The notes under the pieces were generated by a model, which saw nothing but the letters and a program-made list of their open reading frames with translations, was not told where the DNA came from and made no database searches. Shown piece by piece: positions 46,219 through 54,839 of a DNA stretch of 64,000 nucleotides. Each line of letters starts with the position of its first letter. Within the stretch, counting starts at the first letter, position 1. The stretch is from Flagellimonas allohymeniacidonis. Lineage in GTDB: Bacteria > Bacteroidota > Bacteroidia > Flavobacteriales > Flavobacteriaceae. The DNA is taken from positions 30,731 to 94,730 of the forward strand of contig NZ_SGIU01000003.1 of the NCBI RefSeq assembly GCF_004296335.1, written 5' to 3'. The position numbers and the translations under genes were made by a program.

Positions 46219-46737
46219 ATGAAAGTAGTTTTAGTAGGTTATATGGCAAGTGGGAAGTCTACCGTTGGGCAGTTATTGGCCAAAGTATTGGATGCTCCTT
46301 TTGTGGACCTCGATGATTACATTGAAGAAGAAATGGGGATGTCCATCGGTGAACTGTTCTCCAAAAAGGGGGAGATTTTCTTTAGGAAAACCGAGTTTCA
46401 ATTGTTGGGGAAAGTTCTGGAGGAAAGCAAAGACATTATTCTGGCCACAGGTGGCGGTACACCTTGTTATGGAAATAATATGCAGACCATTTCGAAAAAC
46501 TCCAACCTATCTGTTTATCTACATTTATCGATTCCATCTCTAGTTGATAGAATCAGTAGGGAAAAAGACAAAAGGCCTTTGGTGAAAAACTTGAAGGATG
46601 AGAATCTACCCGAATTCATTGGAAAGCATCTTTTTGAGAGAAGGTCATATTATGCCCAAGCAGATGTAACGATTAATTGTGATGGTAAAAGCATCGAAGA
46701 AGTGGTAACTGAAATACAATCCCACTATTCCAAATAG
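46219..46737 (+). CDS. aroK: Shikimate kinase
   Basis: A 172-residue kinase with P-loop GYMASGKST (residue 7 on), the shikimate-binding DLDDYIEEEMG near 32, FRKTEFQLL near 56 and the ATGGGTPCY motif near 76. It phosphorylates shikimate in aromatic amino acid synthesis. The 3' end overlaps the convergent phosphoribosyltransferase gene by 13 bases. Confidence 0.97.
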   Translation: MKVVLVGYMASGKSTVGQLLAKVLDAPFVDLDDYIEEEMGMSIGELFSKKGEIFFRKTEFQLLGKVLEESKDIILATGGGTPCYGNNMQTISKNSNLSVYLHLSIPSLVDRISREKDKRPLVKNLKDENLPEFIGKHLFERRSYYAQADVTINCDGKSIEEVVTEIQSHYSK

Positions 46738-47222
46738 ACTCCGTAATTTCTTGCCGTAAATTCCACTTTAATGTGCTCGTGTAGGGAAGTGGACAGGGAA
46801 ATACCCTTATAATCCGCTTTTACTGGATATTTTTTATGGTTTCTGTTAACCAAAACAGCAGTTTTCAGTTGTTTAATAGGGGTTTTTAAAAAGTGTTGAA
46901 CGCCATAGATCAAGGTTGTTCCCGAGTTCAATACATCATCCACCAATACAATCGACTTGTTTTTGTAATCTTCTTCATCAATGGAGGTGGTCACCCCACT
47001 TTGCAGAGGATTGCTCTTGTTCATTTTAACCTTGCAAAGCGTAATGTTGGCCTCTGTGATTTTTTTCAGAACAGCGGCTATCTTTTCGGCAAACTTCAAA
47101 CCTCCACCTTCTATACCGGCGACCACAATTTGGTCTTCGGTGACATTGGCCTCATAGATTTGATAGGCAATCCTTTTTATTTTGTGCTGTATTTTTTCGT
47201 GGGTGAGAATTTGATTTTGCAT
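46725..47222 (-). CDS. Phosphoribosyltransferase family protein
   Basis: A 165-residue type I PRTase with the PRPP-binding loop IVLVDDVLNSGTTL near residue 92 and GIEGGGLKFAEKI near 36. The closest overall pattern is PyrR-like or a hypoxanthine/uracil type enzyme, but substrate-binding residues cannot be assigned. It could make a nucleotide or act in regulation. It follows the S4-domain gene by 18 bases on the same strand. Confidence 0.88.
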   Translation of the reverse strand: MQNQILTHEKIQHKIKRIAYQIYEANVTEDQIVVAGIEGGGLKFAEKIAAVLKKITEANITLCKVKMNKSNPLQSGVTTSIDEEDYKNKSIVLVDDVLNSGTTLIYGVQHFLKTPIKQLKTAVLVNRNHKKYPVKADYKGISLSTSLHEHIKVEFTARNYGVYLE

Positions 47223-47240
47223 ACTTAAAATTAGCCATAA

Positions 47241-47627
47241 TTATGAAGAAACATCGGAATCTGGTTCCTCCAGATAATCATCGATATCCCTTCTATCTTT
47301 TTTGGTTGGCCTTCCCAGTCCCTTTTTACGATAATGATCTTTGGCCAGTTTTAAGAGCTCATTATGCTCGAAGGCTTCCTTGGGAGTGGTATCTTTTCGA
47401 TAAATATCCACCAACTTGGCACCAACCCGACTTTCTGGAATGTCCAAAACTACCATTTCATAGTCAATTTGATTCTTCCTCAACTGTATTTCGTCCATTG
47501 GGAACACCTCTCGGGAAGGTTTGGCCACATTGCCATTGATTTGCACATGCCCCTTTTTTACCGCTGTTGTGGCAATATTTCGGGTTTTGTAGTACCGAGT
47601 GCTCCAAAGAAATTTATCAATGCGCAT
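47241..47627 (-). CDS. S4-domain RNA-binding protein (Hsp15-like)
   Basis: A 128-residue basic protein with an N-terminal S4 domain (MRIDKFLWSTRYYKTRNIA...KGHVQINGNVAKPSREV) and a lysine-rich C-terminal tail. This is the Hsp15-type family that rescues stalled 50S subunits with attached nascent chains. The C-terminal tail is more acidic at the end (EEPDSDVSS). It is divergent from the FKBP lipoprotein gene. Confidence 0.93.
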   Translation of the reverse strand: MRIDKFLWSTRYYKTRNIATTAVKKGHVQINGNVAKPSREVFPMDEIQLRKNQIDYEMVVLDIPESRVGAKLVDIYRKDTTPKEAFEHNELLKLAKDHYRKKGLGRPTKKDRRDIDDYLEEPDSDVSS

Positions 47628-47677
47628 TTTCGCCGCAAATCTTTGTTAATGGAATTATCAAAAATAGGGGAAAATTG

Positions 47678-47684
47678 TATCTTG
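47678..47684 (+). promoter_or_regulatory. -7-like element for the FKBP lipoprotein gene
   Basis: TATCTTG followed by C resembles TAnnTTTG with one T missing, 11 bases before the first ATG. Confidence 0.35.
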
Positions 47685-47695
47685 CATCGCTAAAA

Positions 47696-48682
47696 ATGAA
47701 TTTGATGCGGAAAAGGATTTTGTATGGTCTGTTCTTGACCTTCTTGGCGTTCTCTTGTAGTAATGACGATGACATGGGAATAGAATCGATACCACCTCGT
47801 TTGTTGGCCGAAGTTTCCCCTGAAAATGATGAAGAGATAAGGGAGTACTTAAACACCCACTTTTTTAACTACGAGGAGTTTCAATCCATGCCTGCTGATT
47901 TCGACTTCAAAATCCGCATCGACACGATTGCAGGTGCTAACGCCGATAAGCAACCTCTCATGGATTTCGTAGAAGAGACCGTTATTAACGTATCTTCCTT
48001 CGAGCTGTTGCTCTCGGAAGAAGAGAATGATGTCCCGCATACCCTGTATTATCTTTCTGTTCGTCCGGGGGTAGGCGGGCCTGCAAATCCGGATGCACGG
48101 AGACCCTCTGTGGCTGATTCCGTTTTTGTTCGATATGAGGGCAAATTATTGGATGGCACTTCCTTTGATGCGGCCAATAATCCAGTTTGGTTTGATCTGG
48201 CCCAATTGCAAGATCTTACACAAGGTTTTAGAGGATTTGCTGAAGGTGTGCCGAATTTTGTCACTGGAGGAGCCCCAATAAGTAACCCTGATGGAACTGT
48301 TGATGTAGAGGATTTTGGTATAGGACTCATTATTTTTCCTTCTGGACTTGGTCGCTTCAATAGGGCCGATGGTGTGATTCCTCAGTATAGCCCACTAATT
48401 TTTACGATTGACTTATTCACTTTGAATGAAACCGACCACGATGGTGATGGAATACCTTCGATACAAGAAGATGTGGATGGTAACGGTTATTTGTACGACG
48501 ACAATACGGATTCTGAGGAAGAGGTAGGTCTCCGTCTTGCAAATTTTCAAGACCCCGATGATGATGGGGATGGGGTGTTGACCCGTGATGAAATTTCCGA
48601 TGATAATGGGAATATCATTTTCCCTTACCCTGATTCAAATAATGATGGGACACCAGATTATCTGGATCCAGACACGAACTAA
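47696..48682 (+). CDS. FKBP-type peptidyl-prolyl isomerase lipoprotein with calcium-type repeats
   Basis: A 328-residue lipoprotein (FLTFLAFSCSNDDD). After a 90-residue region comes an FKBP domain (about 120-240): DSVFVRYEGKLLDGTSFDAA and SPLIFTIDLFTL. The C-terminus (245-328) has repeated acidic loops, NETDHDGDGIPS, DVDGNGYLY, DPDDDGDGVLT and DSNNDGTPDYLDPD, like the thrombospondin type 3 / dockerin-type Ca-binding repeats. It may fold outer-membrane or secreted proteins in a calcium-dependent way. Start 47696 or 47705 (three codons later) both give a lipoprotein signal. Confidence 0.9.
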   Translation: MNLMRKRILYGLFLTFLAFSCSNDDDMGIESIPPRLLAEVSPENDEEIREYLNTHFFNYEEFQSMPADFDFKIRIDTIAGANADKQPLMDFVEETVINVSSFELLLSEEENDVPHTLYYLSVRPGVGGPANPDARRPSVADSVFVRYEGKLLDGTSFDAANNPVWFDLAQLQDLTQGFRGFAEGVPNFVTGGAPISNPDGTVDVEDFGIGLIIFPSGLGRFNRADGVIPQYSPLIFTIDLFTLNETDHDGDGIPSIQEDVDGNGYLYDDNTDSEEEVGLRLANFQDPDDDGDGVLTRDEISDDNGNIIFPYPDSNNDGTPDYLDPDTN

Positions 48683-48689
48683 AATAAAA

Positions 48690-48718
48690 AAAGCCCCTCT
48701 GAGGGGCTTTTTTTTTCA
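48690..48718. terminator. Bidirectional terminator between the FKBP and porin genes
   Basis: A stem AAAGCCCCTC / GAGGGGCTTT (9 to 10 pairs, minimal loop) followed by a nine-base T run; the opposite strand offers an A-rich flank for the convergent porin transcript. Confidence 0.9.
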
Positions 48719-48729
48719 CAATATCTCTT

Positions 48730-49356
48730 TTAGTTATTCTTTCTTGCCAGGTCAACCGATAGGCTGAAAATTATCTGCGAGGGTCTTGTATCAACTCTAC
48801 CTGATATATCGGTGATATTGTCGCCGATAAAGACGGCCTCATTTTCAGAAAACCCTCTTTCATAGCGAACATCCAAACCAAGCCTTCCTAGATTGACACC
48901 TGCCCCAACATTCAAACCAACGGTAAAGTCATTTTCTACATCCGATACGTTCAAATTGTCCAAATCGTTGCTTAGCGTATATTGAAATGCCGGTCCACCA
49001 AAAATATGTAGGGGTCCAATTATCTTATAACCTAGCAAAACCGGTAAATCCAATTTGGAAACATCATAGTCACTTGAAGTGCCATTGACATCGTAGGAGC
49101 TTTTTGTACGGGTATATACCAGTTCTGGTCTCAAATATATTTTTGGAAAATCCAGTTTTCCCCAAAAGCCCACATGATAGCCGGTCTTTCCTTCGCCACC
49201 ATCAACGATGCTTTGGGCTGCATCTCCGATGCTGCCCACCAAATCCCCATTTTTGTTGTAACTAAGGCCTGCTTTAAGTCCAAAACCAGACCCACTCTGT
49301 GCGGATACAGCAAAGCCCAACAGGCCAAATGCTGCTACTAGAAGCGTTTTTTTCAT
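48730..49356 (-). CDS. Outer-membrane beta-barrel (porin family) protein
   Basis: A 208-residue protein with a signal peptide (LLVAAFGLLGFAVSAQ) followed by alternating amphipathic strands: FGLKAGLSYNKNGDL, KTGYHVGFWGKLDF, YLRPELVYTRTKSS, LPVLLGYKIIGPLHIFGG and a C-terminal QIIFSLSVDL ending near an aromatic, typical of small 8-strand OmpW/OmpX-like barrels (PorT-type family). The role may be adhesion or small-molecule passage. It is alone between the FKBP and transketolase genes, with a terminator on its 3' side. Confidence 0.85.
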   Translation of the reverse strand: MKKTLLVAAFGLLGFAVSAQSGSGFGLKAGLSYNKNGDLVGSIGDAAQSIVDGGEGKTGYHVGFWGKLDFPKIYLRPELVYTRTKSSYDVNGTSSDYDVSKLDLPVLLGYKIIGPLHIFGGPAFQYTLSNDLDNLNVSDVENDFTVGLNVGAGVNLGRLGLDVRYERGFSENEAVFIGDNITDISGRVDTRPSQIIFSLSVDLARKNN

Positions 49357-49408
49357 AAGTGTTTCGTTTTAAGAATTGAATGGTATCACACAAAGATGAT
49401 ACCGGAAA

Positions 49409-50362
49409 CTATTTGCGTTTCATCACTCTTAAAACGGCCGCTTCAATGGCTTTATTGTTCAATCCGTATTTATCCATGAGCTGTTCCGGTGTACCACTTT
49501 CTCCAAAGGTATCTTGGGTGGCGATGAACTCTTGGGGTGCCGGATGGTGTTGCGACAATACCCTAGCAACACTTTCGCCCAAACCTCCAAGGTAATTGTG
49601 TTCTTCTGCAGTTACCACACAACCTGTCTTTTTCACCGAATCAAGAATTGCCCGGTCATCTAGAGGTTTTATGGTGTGAATGTTGATTATTTCTGCAGAA
49701 ATTCCTTGATTTTCAAGATTTTCCGCCGCTAACAAAGATTGCCATACCAAGTGCCCAGTGGCGATTATGGTAACATCGGTCCCCTCGGTCAACTGTAAAG
49801 CTTTTCCAATCTCAAACTTTTGGTCTGCAGGGGTAAAATTGGCGACTTTTGGTCGACCAAATCGTAAATAAACAGGGCCTTGATGTTCAGCGATAGCAAT
49901 GGTCGCCGCTTTGGTCTGATTAAAATCACAAGGATTGATTACGGTCATCCCTGGAAGCATTTTCATCATCCCGATATCCTCCAAAATCTGATGTGTGGCT
50001 CCATCTTCGCCAAGTGTGAGTCCAGCGTGTGATGCACAGATTTTCACATTCTTTCCGGAATAGGCGATGGACTGGCGTATTTGATCGTATACCCTGCCCG
50101 TGGCAAAGTTGGCAAAGGTGGATGCAAATGGAATCTTTCCACCGATGGTAAGCCCAGCGGCGATACCCATCATATTGGCTTCTGCAATACCCACCTGAAA
50201 AAAGCGTTCTGGGCTTTCGGCGATAAAGGTCTCAATTTTTAAGGAGCCCACTAGGTCTGCACATAATGCAACCACATTGGGGTTGGTTCTTCCCAGTTCG
50301 GTCATTCCTGCGCCGTAACCACTTCTCGTATCTTGTTTGCCTTGATCTATGTATTTTTTCAT
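49409..50362 (-). CDS. Transketolase, C-terminal subunit
   Basis: A 317-residue protein corresponding to the pyrimidine-binding and C-terminal domains of transketolase: GYGAGMTELGR and VGIAEANMMGIAAGL near residue 55, the glutamate of the thiamine site in ...AEANMM and the ATGHLVWQ of the C-terminal domain. It acts with the N-terminal partner encoded 17 bases upstream as a two-subunit transketolase, the normal arrangement in Bacteroidetes. The pair transfers ketol groups in the pentose phosphate pathway. Confidence 0.94.
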   Translation of the reverse strand: MKKYIDQGKQDTRSGYGAGMTELGRTNPNVVALCADLVGSLKIETFIAESPERFFQVGIAEANMMGIAAGLTIGGKIPFASTFANFATGRVYDQIRQSIAYSGKNVKICASHAGLTLGEDGATHQILEDIGMMKMLPGMTVINPCDFNQTKAATIAIAEHQGPVYLRFGRPKVANFTPADQKFEIGKALQLTEGTDVTIIATGHLVWQSLLAAENLENQGISAEIINIHTIKPLDDRAILDSVKKTGCVVTAEEHNYLGGLGESVARVLSQHHPAPQEFIATQDTFGESGTPEQLMDKYGLNNKAIEAAVLRVMKRK

Positions 50363-50379
50363 CTTTCGTTCAGCTAGAA

Positions 50380-51225
50380 TTAATAGTCGCCCAAAGTTTC
50401 CGGGTTTTGGGCCAGGGCCGTGGCCAATTGCTCATCGTTTGGTGCCTTACCGTGCCATGCGTGGGTGTGCATCATAAAGTCAACACCATTACCCATTTCA
50501 GTTTTCATTACAATACATACAGGCTTCCCTTTTCCTGTTCTCGATTTCGCCTCATTGAGTCCATCAATGACTTTTTTTAGATCATTTCCGTTTTCAATTT
50601 CAAGAACATCCCAACCGAAGACCCTGAATTTTTCAGCAACATCACCTAGCGGCATAACATTTTCAGTGGCTCCATCAATTTGTTGCCCATTTCGGTCCAC
50701 TGTGGCAATAAGATTATCCACCTTTTTTCCTGCAGCAAACATGATTGCTTCCCAATTTTGTCCTTCCTGTAATTCACCATCGCCATGAAGACTGAACACC
50801 AAATGATCGTCACCATTCAGTTTTTTGGCCAAAGCTGCTCCAATGGCCACTGACATACCTTGTCCCAAAGATCCAGAAGCAACGCGCACCCCGGGTAAAC
50901 CCTCGTGGGTTGTTGGGTGACCTTGCAAGCGCGAATCGATCAAACGGAAAGTGTTCAATTCATCAAGGGAAAAATACCCTCGGCGTGCCAGCACACTGTA
51001 AAAAACTGGGGAGATATGACCATTGGAGAGAAAGAACAAATCTTCTCCTTTTCCATCCATATCGAATCCCTCTTTAAGCTCCATGATTTCATTGTAAAGG
51101 GCAACAAAAAATTCCGTACAACCCAATGAACCCCCTGGATGTCCAGAATTTACCTTGTGCACCATACGTAGAATGTCGCGACGAACCTGGGTCACCAAGC
51201 TCTGCAATTCTTCATAATTTGGCAT
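50380..51225 (-). CDS. Transketolase, N-terminal subunit
   Basis: A 281-residue protein equal to the thiamine diphosphate-binding domain of transketolase: HKVNSGHPGGSLGCTEFFVALY near residue 21, LFFLSNGHISPVFYSVL near 63 and the GDGELQEGQNWEA cofactor motif near 146. The catalytic Glu of the pyrimidine site lies in the partner protein. It has a clear promoter (51245-51275) and is first in a two-gene operon. Confidence 0.95.
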   Translation of the reverse strand: MPNYEELQSLVTQVRRDILRMVHKVNSGHPGGSLGCTEFFVALYNEIMELKEGFDMDGKGEDLFFLSNGHISPVFYSVLARRGYFSLDELNTFRLIDSRLQGHPTTHEGLPGVRVASGSLGQGMSVAIGAALAKKLNGDDHLVFSLHGDGELQEGQNWEAIMFAAGKKVDNLIATVDRNGQQIDGATENVMPLGDVAEKFRVFGWDVLEIENGNDLKKVIDGLNEAKSRTGKGKPVCIVMKTEMGNGVDFMMHTHAWHGKAPNDEQLATALAQNPETLGDY

Positions 51226-51244
51226 TTCGTATCATTTATGTCCT

Positions 51245-51275
51245 CAAATGTAACCGCAATCTTTTTGCTTTACAA
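51245..51275 (-). promoter_or_regulatory. Promoter of the transketolase operon
   Basis: On the minus strand TTG (51275-51273), a 20-base spacer and TACATTTG (51252-51245), 19 bases before the start. Confidence 0.7.
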
Positions 51276-51375
51276 GAGGAGTACAATTTAATTTTAACAA
51301 GGTATTTCATTTTATTGTTATGCTCCGATGTCCAACTTTATTTTTTTGTTAGGGACTTGATGCATAGGAGTTGGC

Positions 51376-51383
51376 TATATTTG
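51376..51383 (+). promoter_or_regulatory. -7 promoter element for tgt
   Basis: TATATTTG followed by CC is 18 bases before the TTG start of tgt. Confidence 0.65.
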
Positions 51384-51401
51384 CCCTTTTAAAGAAAAGG
51401 A

Positions 51402-52532
51402 TTGGATTTTAACCTAGTACGAAAAGATTCCGGCACTAAAGCTCGGGCCGGGGAAGTAGTTACAGATCATGGGGTTATACAAACCCCAATCTTTATGCCT
51501 GTAGGCACTGTAGCTTCCGTAAAGGGAGTTCACCAGCGTGAACTTAAGGAAGACATTGACCCCGATGTCATTCTTGGCAACACCTACCATCTTTATCTCA
51601 GACCAGGTATTCAAATTTTGGAAGAGGCTGGTGGTTTGCACAAGTTTATGGGATGGGATAGAAACATTTTGACAGACAGCGGAGGGTATCAGGTTTACTC
51701 ACTCTCTGACAATAGAAAAATCAAGGAGGAAGGAGTTACCTTCAAATCACATATCGATGGTAGTAAACATTTTTTCACCCCTGAACATGTAGTGGACGTT
51801 CAGCGTACCATCGGTGCAGATATCATAATGGCTTTTGATGAATGTACACCCTATCCTTGCGATTATGACTACGCTAAAAGGTCCATGCACCTTACCCATA
51901 GATGGTTGGACCGCTGCATTTCCCATTTTGAAAAAACACCTCCCAAATATGGTTATGCCCAGACATTGTTTCCCATCGTGCAAGGATCTACATTCAAGGA
52001 TTTACGGAAGCAATCGGCAGAATATATTGCATCTGTGGGTGCCGAAGGCAACGCCATTGGAGGACTTTCGGTGGGGGAACCTGCTGAAGAAATGTATGGG
52101 ATGACCGAAGTAGTATGCGATATTCTTCCGGAGGATAAACCCAGATATCTGATGGGGGTTGGTACCCCAATCAACATCTTGGAAAACATCGCCTTGGGAG
52201 TCGACATGTTTGATTGTGTAATGCCCACACGGAATGCCAGAAATGGAATGTTGTTCACGGCCCATGGAACGATCAACATCAAAAACAAAAAATGGGAGGC
52301 AGACTTTTCGCCCATTGATGAAATGGGGATTACCTATGTGGACACTGAATATTCCAAAGCGTATTTAAGGCATTTGTTTGCGGCCAATGAATATCTGGGA
52401 AAGCAAATCGCCACAATTCACAATTTGGGATTTTATCTTTGGTTGGTTCGCACCGCAAGAGAGCGTATTTTAGCCGGGGATTTTTCGGAATGGAAGACCA
52501 AAATGGTGAAACAGATGGATAAACGCCTGTAA
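51402..52532 (+). CDS. tgt: tRNA-guanine transglycosylase, zinc-ligand cysteines lost
   Basis: A 376-residue Tgt. The barrel has LTDSGGYQVYSLSD near residue 91 and MFDCVMPTRNARNG near 265 with the catalytic aspartates. It exchanges guanine for a queuine precursor at position 34 of some tRNAs. The start is a TTG at 51402; an in-frame stop lies four codons upstream, and the family begins exactly here (MDFNLVRKDSGTKARAGEV). In the zinc site, the family's P-L-D-P-E-C-D-C-Y-T-C segment is P-I-D-E-M-G-I-T-Y-V-D, so the three cysteines are missing while the histidine (TIHNL) is kept. Confidence 0.95.
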   Translation: MDFNLVRKDSGTKARAGEVVTDHGVIQTPIFMPVGTVASVKGVHQRELKEDIDPDVILGNTYHLYLRPGIQILEEAGGLHKFMGWDRNILTDSGGYQVYSLSDNRKIKEEGVTFKSHIDGSKHFFTPEHVVDVQRTIGADIIMAFDECTPYPCDYDYAKRSMHLTHRWLDRCISHFEKTPPKYGYAQTLFPIVQGSTFKDLRKQSAEYIASVGAEGNAIGGLSVGEPAEEMYGMTEVVCDILPEDKPRYLMGVGTPINILENIALGVDMFDCVMPTRNARNGMLFTAHGTINIKNKKWEADFSPIDEMGITYVDTEYSKAYLRHLFAANEYLGKQIATIHNLGFYLWLVRTARERILAGDFSEWKTKMVKQMDKRL

Positions 52533-53614
52533 TGCTGACGATTCTCGATAGATACATATTAAAGCGCTACCTAGTCACATTTCTAGGAATGCTCATGCTA
52601 TTTGTGCCTATTGGAATTATGGCCAATTTGGCGGAAAAAATTGGAAAAATCATTGACAATGAAGCCCCTCTGGCTGAGGTTATTCAGTTTTATGGGAACT
52701 TTACTCTGGTGATTGGGAATCTTCTACTTCCCATTTTTCTATTCCTGTCCATTATCTTTTTTACTTCAAAGCTGGCCAGTAATACTGAAATTGTAGCTAT
52801 CCTCAGCTCTGGGGTTTCCTATTCCCGATTTTTGAGGCCCTACCTTATTGGAGCCACCCTGGTGGCCATCCTTATTTTTATGATGGGGATGTTCATTGTT
52901 CCCTATGCCAGTATTGGATTCAACGAATTCGAATACAAATATTTCAAGCGAGGGCGACAGGACCGGGTCACCGACAATATCTTTAACCAACTTAATGACA
53001 GGGATTACATTTATGTGAGTAGGTTTGAGCCAAATCGGAAAATTGGATACAACTTTACCTACGAGCACTTTGACTCCCTTAAACGTTTGGAATACAAAAT
53101 TTCTGCTTCCAATATTCGTTGGGTGGAAAAAGATAGTATTTACCGGCTCACCAATTACTCCAAGCGAAAACTTCAAAACGGTATAGAGCTCATTGAAACC
53201 CAAAGACGTTTGGATACGCTTTTTACATTCAAAATAGATGATTTGACACCCGTGTCCTATGTAGCAGAGACCAAAAATCTATTTGAACTCAATAAGTTTA
53301 TTGAAGACCAAAAACAAAAGGGTGCTTCAAATATCAATGCCTATATATTGGTTAAGTACAAACGATGGGCGCTTCCCATTGCCGCGTTTATTCTTACCAT
53401 AATAGCCGTTGCAGTGTCCTCCGTTAAACGTAGGGGCGGCATGGGATTAAACCTTGCTTTTGGGATTGGGGTGGCCTTTATTTATATCTTTTTTGATAAA
53501 GTATTCGGCACCTTGGCTGAGCAATCGGGCTTCTCACCACTTCTAGCTGTGGTAATACCTAATTTGATATTTGGGGTTTTTGCAGTGTATATGTTGATGA
53601 AAGCCAAGCGATAA
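52532..53614 (+). CDS. LptF/LptG-family permease
   Basis: A 360-residue inner-membrane protein with three helices at each end: [47 protein letters not shown] and [15 protein letters not shown] near the N-terminus, and [26 protein letters not shown] plus [16 protein letters not shown] at the C-terminus, with a beta-jellyroll periplasmic domain between. It fits the LptF/LptG half of the lipopolysaccharide export transporter. LptB and LptC are not adjacent. Its ATG shares a base with the tgt stop (TAATG). Confidence 0.92.
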   Translation: MLTILDRYILKRYLVTFLGMLMLFVPIGIMANLAEKIGKIIDNEAPLAEVIQFYGNFTLVIGNLLLPIFLFLSIIFFTSKLASNTEIVAILSSGVSYSRFLRPYLIGATLVAILIFMMGMFIVPYASIGFNEFEYKYFKRGRQDRVTDNIFNQLNDRDYIYVSRFEPNRKIGYNFTYEHFDSLKRLEYKISASNIRWVEKDSIYRLTNYSKRKLQNGIELIETQRRLDTLFTFKIDDLTPVSYVAETKNLFELNKFIEDQKQKGASNINAYILVKYKRWALPIAAFILTIIAVAVSSVKRRGGMGLNLAFGIGVAFIYIFFDKVFGTLAEQSGFSPLLAVVIPNLIFGVFAVYMLMKAKR

Positions 53615-53679
53615 GAATACATTCAAAGGAAAGTGTGGGCCAAAGTATTGTTCTTTCAAATCTGTATCCACTAAAGTTT

Positions 53680-53687
53680 TATATTTG
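53680..53687 (+). promoter_or_regulatory. -7 promoter element for accA
   Basis: TATATTTG followed by CG is 30 bases before the chosen accA ATG and overlaps the 5' end of a longer frame beginning at a TTG, so the shorter start is preferred. Confidence 0.65.
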
Positions 53688-53717
53688 CGCCACTATATTT
53701 TTCAGAAATCAACTTCC

Positions 53718-54671
53718 ATGGAATATTTAGATTTTGAATTACCGATCAAGGAACTTGAAGATCAGCTTCAGAAGTGCATGGTTATCGGCGAAGAGAGTGA
53801 TGTTGATGTCACTGAAACCTGTGCACAAATTGAAAAAAAGCTCGAAGAGACCCGAAAAAACATATATAAAAACCTTTCTGCTTGGCAAAGGGTGCAGTTA
53901 TCTAGGCACCCTAACAGACCATATACCATGGATTATATCAATGCCATTTGTGGCGATACTTTTCTGGAATTACATGGAGATAGGAATGTTCGGGATGATA
54001 AGGCAATGATAGGAGGTTTGGGAAAAATAGGTGATCAAAGTTATATGTTCATTGGGCAACAAAAAGGCTATAACACCAAAACCCGTCAATATCGAAATTT
54101 CGGAATGGCCAACCCGGAGGGTTATCGCAAAGCCCTGCGTTTAATGAAGTCAGCCGAAAAATTTGGTCTTCCTGTTGTGAGTTTTATCGATACCCCAGGG
54201 GCTTATCCCGGTATTGAGGCTGAGGAACGTGGACAAGGGGAAGCCATCGCTCGAAATATTTTGGAGATGACGCGTCTTAAAGTTCCGATTATTGTTGTCA
54301 TCATCGGAGAAGGTGCCTCTGGCGGAGCCTTGGGCATTGGTGTTGGTGACAAAGTATTGATGCTTGAAAATACTTGGTACTCGGTGATTTCGCCCGAATC
54401 CTGCTCTTCCATTCTTTGGAGAAGTTGGGAGTACAAGGAGCAGGCAGCCGAAGCACTCAAATTGACAGCTACCGATATGAAAAAACTCAAATTGGTCGAC
54501 GAGATTGTAAAAGAACCGTTAGGCGGTGCCCACTCCAATAGAGAAAAAACCTTCGACTCGGTTAGGAATAAAATTTCATCACATTTTGAAGAGTTAAAAA
54601 AGTTATCACCAAAAGAATTGGTGAAAACCCGTATGGAAAAATATGCCTCAATGGGTGTGTTTAACGACTAG
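53718..54671 (+). CDS. accA: Acetyl-CoA carboxylase carboxyltransferase subunit alpha
   Basis: A 317-residue AccA. The carboxyltransferase fold is visible in [25 protein letters not shown] near residue 97, [26 protein letters not shown] near 155 and [19 protein letters not shown] near 195. With AccD it transfers carboxylate to acetyl-CoA in fatty-acid synthesis. The start at 53718 fits the family ([14 protein letters not shown]). Confidence 0.96.
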   Translation: MEYLDFELPIKELEDQLQKCMVIGEESDVDVTETCAQIEKKLEETRKNIYKNLSAWQRVQLSRHPNRPYTMDYINAICGDTFLELHGDRNVRDDKAMIGGLGKIGDQSYMFIGQQKGYNTKTRQYRNFGMANPEGYRKALRLMKSAEKFGLPVVSFIDTPGAYPGIEAEERGQGEAIARNILEMTRLKVPIIVVIIGEGASGGALGIGVGDKVLMLENTWYSVISPESCSSILWRSWEYKEQAAEALKLTATDMKKLKLVDEIVKEPLGGAHSNREKTFDSVRNKISSHFEELKKLSPKELVKTRMEKYASMGVFND

Positions 54672-54750
54672 GAGCTATTTTTCAACTTTGTAGCGGCCGT
54701 ACCTGGCAGTTGATTTAAACATTTTTCTGTTATTAACATTTTATTTTGGG

Positions 54751-54821
54751 TTATCAACACTAATTTTGTTGAATACCTGTGGACATGGTGTATTGAAAAT
54801 CTAAGGTTAACTTAAGGTTAA
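54751..54821 (+). promoter_or_regulatory. Upstream region of dnaB: DnaA-box-like word and tandem repeat
   Basis: TTATCAACA (54751-54759) is one mismatch from a DnaA box TTATCCACA. TAAGGTTAA occurs at 54802-54810 and again at 54813-54821, 11 bases apart, one helical turn, just before a TACTTTCG element (54827-54834) and the ATG. This looks like a binding site for a regulator, not an origin. Confidence 0.4.
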
Positions 54822-54839
54822 TTAGCTACTTTCGCACTT

